Shown here piece after piece: positions 1-6,320 of a stretch of 18,808 nucleotides of DNA. Source of the DNA: JANPCX01 sp046049865 (GTDB lineage: Bacteria > Pseudomonadota > Gammaproteobacteria > Burkholderiales > Burkholderiaceae_C); NCBI GenBank assembly GCA_046049865.1, contig JBJOQO010000062.1, forward strand, positions 1-18,808, written 5' to 3'. The position numbers were made by a program, and so were the translations under genes. The notes below the pieces were generated by a model. It was given only the letters and a program-made list of their open reading frames with translations. It made no database searches and was not told the origin of the DNA. How positions within the stretch are numbered: position 1 is the stretch's first letter; every line of letters begins with the position of its first letter.

Positions 1-1
1 T

Positions 2-487
2 GCCGACTTCGCCCGCACCCACCAGGTGGCCCTGGCCACCCACGACGACACCACCACCGACCATGTGGAAGAAGCGGTGCAACTGGGTGCCGTGATGAGC
101 GAGTTCCCCACCACCCTGGCCGCAGCCCAGCGTGCCCGCGAGCGCGGACTGTCCACCGTGGCAGGTGCGCCGAATGTGGTGCGGGGTGGCTCCCACTCCG
201 GCAATGTCTCGGCCATCGACCTGGCCCGCGCTGGCGTGCTGGATGCACTGTCGTCTGACTACGTGCCCTCCAGCCTTTTACATGCGGCGTGGCGCCTGCA
301 ACGTGACGCGGGATTCTCCTTGCCCGAGGCCTTGGCCGTGGTCACACGCGGCCCTGCTTTGGCTTGCGGTTTGCCTGACCGGGGCGAGATTGGCCTGGGA
401 TTGCGCGGCGACTTGGTGCGGGTACGCGAGGTGCTGGATGCGCCTGTGGTCTGCGAAGTGCGCGTGATGGGCCGGCGCGTGGCTTGA
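2..487 (+). CDS. phnM: PhnM, ribophosphonate triphosphate diphosphatase (5'-truncated)
   Basis: This is the C-terminal 161 codons of a PhnM amidohydrolase, cut by the left edge. PhnM removes pyrophosphate from alpha-D-ribose 1-methylphosphonate 5-triphosphate in the cytoplasmic C-P lyase pathway. Seen in the sequence: the ATHDDTT stretch, SEFPTT, GAPNVVRGGSHSGN and the LSSDYVPSSLL block, all typical of the second half of PhnM, where the His and Asp residues belong to the metal-binding amidohydrolase site. The reading frame is open to the first base, so the true start lies outside the window; an in-frame GTG at 26 is only an internal valine. The rest of a phnG-L cluster is expected to the left but cannot be seen. 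The gene ends in TGA 44 bp before the fold-back element. Confidence 0.93.
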   Translation, partial: ADFARTHQVALATHDDTTTDHVEEAVQLGAVMSEFPTTLAAAQRARERGLSTVAGAPNVVRGGSHSGNVSAIDLARAGVLDALSSDYVPSSLLHAAWRLQRDAGFSLPEALAVVTRGPALACGLPDRGEIGLGLRGDLVRVREVLDAPVVCEVRVMGRRVA

Positions 488-531
488 GCCAGACCAACAT
501 TGGGGCAGTGCATGAGCGTCTGGAACGACCT

Positions 532-799
532 AGAACCTATCCATGAATAAAACAGCCCTGCGCCGGGGTTCCACAGGCCACGGGCGTAGGAGCAGACCGC
601 GCCGTGGTGTACATCACCACAAGCGGACTGTGACACCCGCCCGTGGCCTGTGGGGCCCCGGCCCGAAGGGTTGTGACGACAAAGCGTGTCTGCGGCGTTG
701 CAACCCTTGCCCAGGGGAAGACCCTGGGCTGCGGCTTGCGCCTTGCATCCATCGCTTTGTCGTCACAACGCAGGGCTGTTTTATTCATGGATAGGTTCT
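532..799. repeat. 268-bp fold-back (MITE-like) element with cloverleaf symmetry
   Basis: The ends are a perfect 31-bp inverted repeat (532-562 and 769-799). Everything between them tiles into arms with no unpaired junction bases. Arm A pairs 563-586 with 638-661 (22 of 24, and the two mismatches are TT against GG, which would be wobble pairs in RNA). CCC-GAA-GGG lies at 662-670. Arm B pairs 671-686 with 753-768 perfectly (16 bp). Each large arm holds further hairpins: 593-600/623-630 with one mismatch, 604-609/615-620, and 709-716/722-729. No transposase gene, no obvious coding function and no clear target-site duplication are visible. It behaves like a non-autonomous miniature inverted-repeat element or a structured-RNA repeat. 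Its family is not recognised. It fills the phnM/PNPOx gap. Confidence 0.85.
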
Positions 800-1416
800 T
801 AGAAGGCCATGTGGCCGATCTCCATGCCTTGCGACGCATTTACCCCGAAGCACCGGGTGAGACCGCATTGGCCAAAGAGGCCAGCTTTGTCCATCCGCTT
901 TACCGCCCCTACATCGAAGCTTCCCCGTTTGTGGTGTTGACCACACTGGGGCCGCAGGGGCTGGACGCCTCACCCCGTGGTGACGCGCCCGGCTTCATCC
1001 AAGTGGCCGACGATCACACCTTGTTGTTACCCGACCGTCGCGGCAACCACCGCCTCGACAGCTTGAAGAATGTGCTGTACGACCCGCGCGTGGCGCTGCT
1101 CTTCATGATTCCCGGTATCAAAGAAACCTTGCGCGTCAACGGCATTGCACGCATCAGCGCGGCTGCCACTTTGTTGGAACGTTTCGTGGTCGATGGCAAA
1201 GCACCGCGGTCTGTGCTGGTCATCAAAGTGCAGAAGGTGTTTTTTCAGTGCGGCCGTGCGCTGATTCGGTCTCAGCTTTGGAGCACCGAACGTCCCGTAT
1301 TAACTCAACCACTGCCCACACCAGGCAGCATCTTGCAAGCGCTCAGTGGCGAGGGCGTGGACGGCCAGGCCTATGACGCGGCATTACCGGCGAGACAAGC
1401 GAAAACGCTTTACTGA
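787..1416 (+). CDS. Pyridoxamine 5'-phosphate oxidase family flavoprotein (MSMEG_1061-like)
   Basis: This encodes a 209-aa protein of the split-barrel flavin-binding fold. The blocks YRPYIEASPFVVLTT, GLDASPRGDAPGF, LLLPDRRGNHRLDSLKN and the C-terminal FQCGRALIRSQLW are characteristic of the MSMEG_1061-type PNPOx-like proteins, which probably bind FMN; the substrate is unknown. The start is uncertain. The ATG at 787 lies inside the right inverted repeat of the fold-back element and has no good ribosome binding site. A GTG at 811 follows AGAAGG at 4-nt spacing and would give 201 aa. Family members usually have about 12 residues before the L..(L/I)Y motif, which fits either choice. It follows phnM on the same strand, so it may have been co-transcribed before the element arrived. 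It ends 16 bp from the convergent HD-domain gene. Confidence 0.85.
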   Translation: MDRFLEGHVADLHALRRIYPEAPGETALAKEASFVHPLYRPYIEASPFVVLTTLGPQGLDASPRGDAPGFIQVADDHTLLLPDRRGNHRLDSLKNVLYDPRVALLFMIPGIKETLRVNGIARISAAATLLERFVVDGKAPRSVLVIKVQKVFFQCGRALIRSQLWSTERPVLTQPLPTPGSILQALSGEGVDGQAYDAALPARQAKTLY

Positions 1417-1432
1417 GGCCGCTACCGGGCAT

Positions 1433-2023
1433 TCAGGCGATGTCCAGCGCCCCAATGCGCTGAAACCCCGTGCCTGGAAACCCGTGGCGTAACTCGTCCA
1501 ACATCACCAAGTAGTAGTCCAGCGAGGGTGTGGTTTTGCCCGGTACTTTGGCCAGGTCGTCCCAGCGGCGCAGCGCCACGGCTTGGCGGGCGTAAGGCAG
1601 CGCATCAAAGTCTTCGACTTCTTGAGCTGACATGGGCCCACCTTGTAATGTCAAGGAGTGCACCGAAGCGGGCGACAGGCTGGCAGCGTACTCCGGCAAG
1701 GTGGCCACCAAATAACGTTTGGCAGCCACATGCAACCGCACGGGCTCGGCCACGGCCATGCCGAAGTGTTCGCGCAGCAATGGCAGCGGGCGCACTTCGT
1801 GGCGGTCATCTAACAAATCGTCGGCCAAATCACCGTCGCTGAAATGACCAATGTCGTGCAGCAACGCAGCCGCCACCAAGGTGGCATCGGCATTGGCCCA
1901 TTCGGCAAGCTGCGCACATTGCAGCGCGTGTGCCAAGGCACTCACGGGCTCACCCCGCGCACCGTCATAACGGCGATTGCCGTGGGTGCGGAACAGGGTT
2001 TCAATGTGTGCAACAACGTCCAT
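1433..2023 (-). CDS. HD-domain oxygenase-like protein of phosphonate operons
   Basis: This 196-aa HD/HDIG protein is of the kind found in phosphonate degradation operons and related to PhnZ. PhnZ is a mixed-valence diiron enzyme that oxidatively cleaves 2-amino-1-hydroxyethylphosphonate. Visible ligand motifs are ALAHALQ (about residue 32) and LLHDIGH (H56-D57), with KRYLVATLPEYAASLSPAS and a late YARQAVALRRWDD block also typical of the family. The N-terminal RRYDGARGEPV is the counterpart of the substrate-proximal Tyr/Glu motif. The ATG at 2023 was preferred because it gives the usual short N-terminus ending in RTHG; a GTG at 2035 adds four residues. It is the last gene of the phnCDE operon, 23 bp after phnE. 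The exact substrate is not known, and no PhnY partner is seen in the window. Confidence 0.87.
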   Translation of the reverse strand: MDVVAHIETLFRTHGNRRYDGARGEPVSALAHALQCAQLAEWANADATLVAAALLHDIGHFSDGDLADDLLDDRHEVRPLPLLREHFGMAVAEPVRLHVAAKRYLVATLPEYAASLSPASVHSLTLQGGPMSAQEVEDFDALPYARQAVALRRWDDLAKVPGKTTPSLDYYLVMLDELRHGFPGTGFQRIGALDIA

Positions 2024-2046
2024 GGCAGGGCTCACTTCAAATCAAT

Positions 2047-2844
2047 TCAGATCAAATGTTTGCGGCACTGGGCCGACACGGCGTCCAGCACCGTCACGCT
2101 CACCACCAACATGATGAGTACGGCGCAGGTTTGCTGGTACTGAAAACCACGAATCACGTCCCACAGCACCATGCCGATGCCACCTGCGCCCACCATGCCC
2201 ACGACTGAGGCCGAGCGCACGTTGGACTCCAAGCGGTAAAGGGCATAAGAAATCCACAGCGGCAGCACCTGTGGAATCACGCCGTACAAAATTTCAGCCA
2301 GTGGGTGGGCACCCGTGGCGCGTATGCCTTCGACGGGTTGTGGGTCGATCGCCTCAACCGCTTCGGAGAACAACTTGGCGAGCACGCCTGTGGTGTGAAC
2401 CCACAAGGCCAGCACACCTGCAAAAGGCCCCAAGCCCACCGCCACCACAAAAATCAGGGCAAACACCATTTCGTTGATGGCGCGGCAAGCGTCCAACAAG
2501 CGGCGCACCGGCTGGTGCACCCACCACGGCGTGAGGTTGCCCGAAGCTAAGAGCGACAGCGGAATCGAACAAACGATGGCCAGCACCGTGCCCCACAAGG
2601 CGATCTGCAGGGTGATGACCAGCTCTTGCAAGTAGTACCGCCAGTCGCTGAAATCCGGCGGGAAAAAGCCGCGCCCAAACTCCACCATGTTGGCGCTGTC
2701 GTTCCACAGCGCGGCCGGGCGCATGTCGGCACCCTTCCAACTCGCGGCGAGCACTGCCAGCAGGATGCCCCAGGCCAACAGCGTGAGCCAAGAAGTTTTA
2801 GGTGGCGCGGGCATTTGGCCCGAGGTCAAGGTGGCGGTAGTCAT
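2047..2844 (-). CDS. phnE: PhnE, phosphonate ABC transporter permease
   Basis: This is a 265-aa inner-membrane permease that passes phosphonates (or phosphate/phosphite) into the cytoplasm with PhnC and PhnD. Hydrophobic segments are evident at about residues 20-35 (LTLLAWGILLAVLAAS), 73-98 (a region containing IALWGTVLAIVCSIPLSLLAS), 123-150 and near the C-terminus (CAVLIMLVVSVTVLDAV). The cytoplasmic EAA loop that contacts the ATPase is GIRATGAHPLAEILYGVIPQ, followed by the family-typical LESNVRSASVVGMVGAGGIG. The length is normal for PhnE. The ATG at 2844 is 17 bp from the phnD stop, and no strong Shine-Dalgarno is visible. It belongs to the minus-strand phnC-D-E-HD operon. Because phnC is interrupted, this permease may lack its cognate ATPase. 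Confidence 0.95.
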   Translation of the reverse strand: MTTATLTSGQMPAPPKTSWLTLLAWGILLAVLAASWKGADMRPAALWNDSANMVEFGRGFFPPDFSDWRYYLQELVITLQIALWGTVLAIVCSIPLSLLASGNLTPWWVHQPVRRLLDACRAINEMVFALIFVVAVGLGPFAGVLALWVHTTGVLAKLFSEAVEAIDPQPVEGIRATGAHPLAEILYGVIPQVLPLWISYALYRLESNVRSASVVGMVGAGGIGMVLWDVIRGFQYQQTCAVLIMLVVSVTVLDAVSAQCRKHLI

Positions 2845-2861
2845 GGGCTGGGGTGCGACGT

Positions 2862-3815
2862 TTACTGCAAGCTGGCCAGGCGGCCATCAATCTCTTGCAG
2901 CTTGCGGTTTTTTTCGTCTGCAGCCATGCTGGCATCGCTCTCGATTTTGCTGCGCTCGCGGGCCAGCTCCAACTGGCGGATGGGCAACAGCTGGTTGTTG
3001 TCAGAGCGCACGAAACCGGCGAAGGTCAGGTTTTTCAGAACCTCTTTTTCGCGGCTGTCTTTGCCGTAGCCGAGCAAGAACTCGGACACGGTTTTTTTGG
3101 TTTGCGGGTCCAGGTCTTTGCGCCACACCAGGGGGTCGCTCGGAATCAATGGCGAACGCCACACTTCACGGATGTCGCCTGCTTTTTCTGGCATCTTGAT
3201 TTTCATGCGGTCCACGCCGTCGCTGGACACGGTGGCCACGTCCACTTGTTTGTTGACCACGGCCAGGATGTTGGTCTCATGGTTGGCGCGCACTGTGCGT
3301 TTGAAGTCGCGGGTGGGATCGACCTTGTTCTTGGAAAAAGCGTAAAAGCTGGGCACCAGCATGCCGCTGGTGGAGTTGGGGTCACCAAAACCGAGGTTCA
3401 AGGTGGCGCGTGCTTTGATCACGTCGTCCAGCGTACGCAAGGGGCTGTCCTTGTGGACGATCATCAAACTCCAATACCCCTGTGCGCCGTCCGCCTGAGT
3501 GACCTTGGCAAAAATTTCACCCTGTGCGCGATCTACCGCCTCGATGCCGGATTTGTTGCCCATCCAAGCCACATGCACCTTGTTGAAGCGCATGCCTTCA
3601 ATCACACCAGCGTAGTCGGGTGCGAAAAAGGCATTGATCTTCATGCCAGTGGCTTTTTGCATGTCTTCCAGCAAAGGTTGCCAAGCGCTCTTGAGGTTGG
3701 CCGAGGACTCGGTCGAAATAATGCCGAAGTTGATTTCTTTCATTTGCGCCTGGGCGCTGCCAAACATCAAGGTGGCGGTGGTGGCCAAGATGGCCAGTGC
3801 GTGACGTCGTTGCAT
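2862..3815 (-). CDS. phnD: PhnD, periplasmic phosphonate-binding protein
   Basis: This is a 317-aa substrate-binding protein. A clear Sec signal peptide, MQRRHALAILATTATLMFGS followed by AQA, precedes the mature protein that begins near QMKEINFG. PhnD hallmarks are present: IISTESSANLKSAWQPLLED, FFAPDYAGVIEGMRFNKVHVAWMGNKSG, the GYWSLMIVHKDSPL block and FGDPNSTSGMLVP. The phosphonate group is bound by Ser/Thr and backbone amides in the NSTSG region of the family. The start was placed at the ATG (3815) that begins the RR-containing signal peptide; an in-frame GTG nine bases upstream would add three residues. A C-terminal charged helix (about residues 275-317) is rich in Arg, Lys and Glu. It lies 41 bp downstream of phnC and 17 bp before phnE. 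Confidence 0.95.
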   Translation of the reverse strand: MQRRHALAILATTATLMFGSAQAQMKEINFGIISTESSANLKSAWQPLLEDMQKATGMKINAFFAPDYAGVIEGMRFNKVHVAWMGNKSGIEAVDRAQGEIFAKVTQADGAQGYWSLMIVHKDSPLRTLDDVIKARATLNLGFGDPNSTSGMLVPSFYAFSKNKVDPTRDFKRTVRANHETNILAVVNKQVDVATVSSDGVDRMKIKMPEKAGDIREVWRSPLIPSDPLVWRKDLDPQTKKTVSEFLLGYGKDSREKEVLKNLTFAGFVRSDNNQLLPIRQLELARERSKIESDASMAADEKNRKLQEIDGRLASLQ

Positions 3816-3856
3816 GGTGATCACTTTCGTTGTTATGAGTTAACCAAGGTGGTGGG

Positions 3857-4708
3857 TCAGGCGGCTTGCAGCACAGGCTGCAAAACAGGGGCAGGACCAG
3901 TCAGACGGGCGGGTTCAATCGCACCGTGGTTCGGCAGCAGCTCGTGCACGGCGGTTCCATACAGTTCTTGCAAACGTTCTGGGCTGAGTTCTTTGGTGGG
4001 GCCGTCAAACACCACCTGGCCCGCGCGCAAGGCAATCGTGCGTGGGCAAAAGGCAAAAGCGAAGTCCACTTGGTGCAGGGAAACAAGCACGGTCACACCA
4101 AGTTCGCGGTTCACTTCCGCCAGCAAAGCCATCACGCGGCGAGACGATTCGGGGTCGAGTGAGGCAATGGGCTAGTCGGCCAGGATCACCTCTGCGCCCT
4201 GTACCAAGGCGCGTGAAATGGCGGCGCGTTGCTGCTGACCGCCCGACAAAGTCGAGGCACGCTGCCAGGCGCAGCGCTCGATGCCCACATGCGACAAGGC
4301 GGCATAAGCACGCTCCAACTCAGCGCGTGGAAACTGTTTGAAGAGGCCGCGCCACAGCGGCAAGCGGTGCAAGGCCCCGGCCAGCACATTGGTCATCACG
4401 GGCAAGCGGTCCACCAAATTGAACTGCTGAAAAATCATGGCCACTTTGGCGCGTGTGGCACGCACGTCAGAGGCCAAGCGCCCCGAGCGTTGCACCGAGC
4501 GGCCCAGCATTTGCACATCGGACTCGCTGTCCGCATCCGCGCGGTGCAGGCCTGCCAGGTGGCGCAAGAGTGTGGACTTGCCCGAGCCCGAGGCGCCCAG
4601 CAAAGCCACCATCTCACCCCGTTGCACTTGGAACGAAACGCATTGCAAGGCGGCTTGGCCGCCAAAACTTTTGCGCAAGGCTTTCACGTTAACCGCAGTC
4701 TGGTTCAT
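3857..4708 (-). pseudogene. phnC: phnC, phosphonate ABC transporter ATPase, interrupted by an in-frame TAG
   Basis: The full-length frame would encode 283 residues of the PhnC ATPase that powers PhnDE. Present in order are Walker A GASGSGKST, the Q-loop FQQFNLVDRLPVMTNVLAGAL, the signature LSGGQQQRAAISRAL, and Walker B VILAD. At codon 179 (4172-4174) a TAG stands where the family has the catalytic Glu of ADEP. The frame then continues without a shift as PIASLDPESSRRVM, with the D-loop and an H-switch LHQVDFA. A single G-to-T change explains it. Translation would stop just before the catalytic residue, so the product should be inactive unless the stop is suppressed or is a sequencing error. 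The start at 4708 (MNQTAVNV) is preferred over an upstream ATG at 4792. It is the first gene of the operon. Confidence 0.9.
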
Positions 4709-4759
4709 TCTGGCCGTCCAATTCTTGGGCTTGCAATGCCGCGATGATGGGCAGGGGCT

Positions 4760-4777
4760 GTGACAGTGCGATGACTG
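4760..4777 (-). promoter_or_regulatory. Putative Pho box upstream of phnC
   Basis: Read on the minus strand the site is CAGTCATCGCACTGTCAC, which matches 14 of 18 positions of the enterobacterial PhoB consensus (two CTGTCA-type repeats with an 11-bp period). The downstream repeat is perfect (CTGTCAC). Ten bases further on, CATCAT at 4749-4744 can serve as -10, placing transcription start near 4737, about 30 nt before the phnC ATG. PhoB boxes normally replace the -35 element, which fits this spacing. The assignment is by eye and is untested. Confidence 0.6.
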
Positions 4778-5030
4778 GCCCGCATATTTCACCAGGCCGC
4801 TCTCCTATGCCCCGCAACGCTCTGTGAATGCTGGCTTGATGGCTTCGATTCCCCAGTCCAATTTGCACCGAACGCTACACACCCGATTGAGCCGCGCTAC
4901 GGTGCGCTGGCGGCGTTGCTCCTCCTGTTGGGCATCAGCCCACTGCGTCGTCGCGCCTTGCCAGCCCACCGCATCGCAGCACACTCGGGCGCGTCCCTGG
5001 TTAAACATGCGGGCCAGCCCTCACCATTTG

Positions 5031-5048
5031 CTGTCACGAAACCGTCAC
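5031..5048 (+). promoter_or_regulatory. Putative Pho box upstream of the glycosyltransferase gene
   Basis: CTGTCACGAAACCGTCAC matches 15 of 18 positions of the PhoB consensus; the two direct repeats CTGTCAC and CCGTCAC are spaced by 4 nt. Exactly 10 nt downstream TGTAAG (5059-5064) can act as a -10, giving a start near 5071 and a short leader before the ATG at 5085. The geometry is the same as at the phnC-side box. It implies phosphate-starvation control of the glycolipid gene. Confidence 0.68.
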
Positions 5049-5084
5049 TTGTTTTTCATGTAAGGGACACACCCCAACGTCACC

Positions 5085-6320
5085 ATGACGCGGCTCATGA
5101 AAACCATCACCCTCATCTACTTCAACGCAGGCGGTGGCCACCGAGCCGCCGCTTTGGCACTGGAAGACGTGATGCGCCAACAACAGCGCCCGTGGAAGGT
5201 GCGGCTCGTGAACCTGACCGAGGTGCTGGACCCGAAAGACGCCTTTCGCAAACTCACCGGCTTCGCCCCGGAAGACCTCTACAACAAACGTTTGGCACGC
5301 GGCTGGACCTTGGGTTTGACCCAGGAACTCAAGCTGCTGCAAGCCATGATTCGGCTCAGCCACACCACACTCGTGCGCAAGCTGCAGCAGTTTTGGCTGC
5401 AGACCGAACCTGATCTGGTGGTGTCTTTGATTCCCAATTTCAACCGGGCGCTCTATGAGTCGGTCACCAGCACCTTGCCCGGTGTGCCCTTCGTGACGGT
5501 GCTGACCGACATGGCCGACCACCCACCGCATTTTTGGATCGAGCCTGGCCAGCAGCAACACTTGGTGTGCGGCACGCCCCGTGCAGTGGAGCAGGCCCGT
5601 GCAGCAGGTTATGCGCTGGAAAACATCTCCTTGACGACAGGCATGATTCTTCGGCCTTCGTTCTATGAACACCGTGAGCGGCCGCAGGGTGTGCAGCGTA
5701 TGGATGCATGCCAAGCCTTGGGGCTGGATCCCAACCGCCCCATCGGTTTGGTGCTGTTCGGCGGTCAGGGCTCCATGCAAATGGTCTCCATGGCGCGGGC
5801 ATTGGGGAACGTTCAATTGATCCTGATGTGCGGCCACAACCAGGTGCTGGCTGACAAACTAAAAGCACTGAACCGGTCGGCGTCCAGCGCCGTGGTGGGT
5901 TTCACCTCCAACGTGGCCCAGTACATGGGGTTGGCAGATTTTTTAGTTGGCAAACCCGGCCCGGGCAGCATCAGCGAAGCCTTGCACATGGGCTTGCCCG
6001 TCATCACCTGTAAGAACGCTTGGACCATGCCGCAAGAACGGTACAACGCCGATTGGTTGGCGCAGCAGGGCGTGGGTTTGGTGCTTTCTTCGATGCGTCA
6101 GTTGCCTGCGGCGGTGGCGCGTTTGCTCGCCGATCTTCCGCGTTATCAGGACCGCGTGCGTCAGCTAGACAACCGGGCGGTGTACGAGTTGCCCGAGATA
6201 TTCGCCGATTTGATGCTGGCCGCCGCCGCACCGACCGGAACTCCGACGGGCACAGGCTCTTCTGCGATGGGCGAGACCACCGCTGCTGAACGCGCGGCAG
6301 GCAAAGCCTCCGCGCTGTAG
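5085..6320 (+). CDS. MGDG-synthase-type diacylglycerol glycosyltransferase
   Basis: This 411-aa GT28-like enzyme is related to plant/bacterial monogalactosyldiacylglycerol synthases and processive diacylglycerol glucosyltransferases. It is expected at the cytoplasmic membrane face, moving a sugar from a UDP-sugar to diacylglycerol. The N-terminal domain opens with LIYFNAGGGHRAAALAL (the GGGH acceptor/lipid-side motif, about residues 16-19). SLIPNFNRALYE and VLTDMADHPPHFWI are family blocks. The C-terminal nucleotide-sugar site is FLVGKPGPGSISEALHMGLPVI (about 286-307) followed by ERYNADWL. ATG 5085 was kept; ATG 5097 (MKTITLIY) is equally possible, and neither has a strong ribosome binding site. 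A Pho box lies upstream. Its last 160 bp overlap the convergent plcP-like gene, and its C-terminal 40 residues are low-complexity. The sugar used cannot be told. Confidence 0.85.
   Translation: MTRLMKTITLIYFNAGGGHRAAALALEDVMRQQQRPWKVRLVNLTEVLDPKDAFRKLTGFAPEDLYNKRLARGWTLGLTQELKLLQAMIRLSHTTLVRKLQQFWLQTEPDLVVSLIPNFNRALYESVTSTLPGVPFVTVLTDMADHPPHFWIEPGQQQHLVCGTPRAVEQARAAGYALENISLTTGMILRPSFYEHRERPQGVQRMDACQALGLDPNRPIGLVLFGGQGSMQMVSMARALGNVQLILMCGHNQVLADKLKALNRSASSAVVGFTSNVAQYMGLADFLVGKPGPGSISEALHMGLPVITCKNAWTMPQERYNADWLAQQGVGLVLSSMRQLPAAVARLLADLPRYQDRVRQLDNRAVYELPEIFADLMLAAAAPTGTPTGTGSSAMGETTAAERAAGKASAL

Larger units (their letters stand above)
4709..5084. promoter_or_regulatory. 376-bp divergent intergenic region, phnC / glycosyltransferase
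   Basis: This gap between the phnC start and the glycosyltransferase start holds two outward-facing Pho-box matches, at 4760-4777 (minus) and 5031-5048 (plus), each with a possible -10 hexamer about 10 nt downstream. Between them, 4778-5030 shows no convincing gene: short open frames exist on both strands but lack family features and good ribosome binding sites. No strong terminator hairpin was seen. Confidence 0.6.

Noticed and set aside
543..794. Short open frame inside the fold-back element (begins MNKTALR)
   Set aside because: It is explained entirely by the inverted repeats; both ends encode the same palindromic sequence and there is no ribosome binding site.
2853..4175. 440-codon open frame on the plus strand opposite phnD and the end of phnC
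   Set aside because: It is antisense to clear phnD/phnC coding sequence and its translation shows no family features; high GC third positions keep such shadow frames open.
4793..5030. Small genes in the phnC/glycosyltransferase gap
   Set aside because: Open frames of up to about 80 codons are present, but without ribosome binding sites, recognisable sequence or codon bias like the neighbours.
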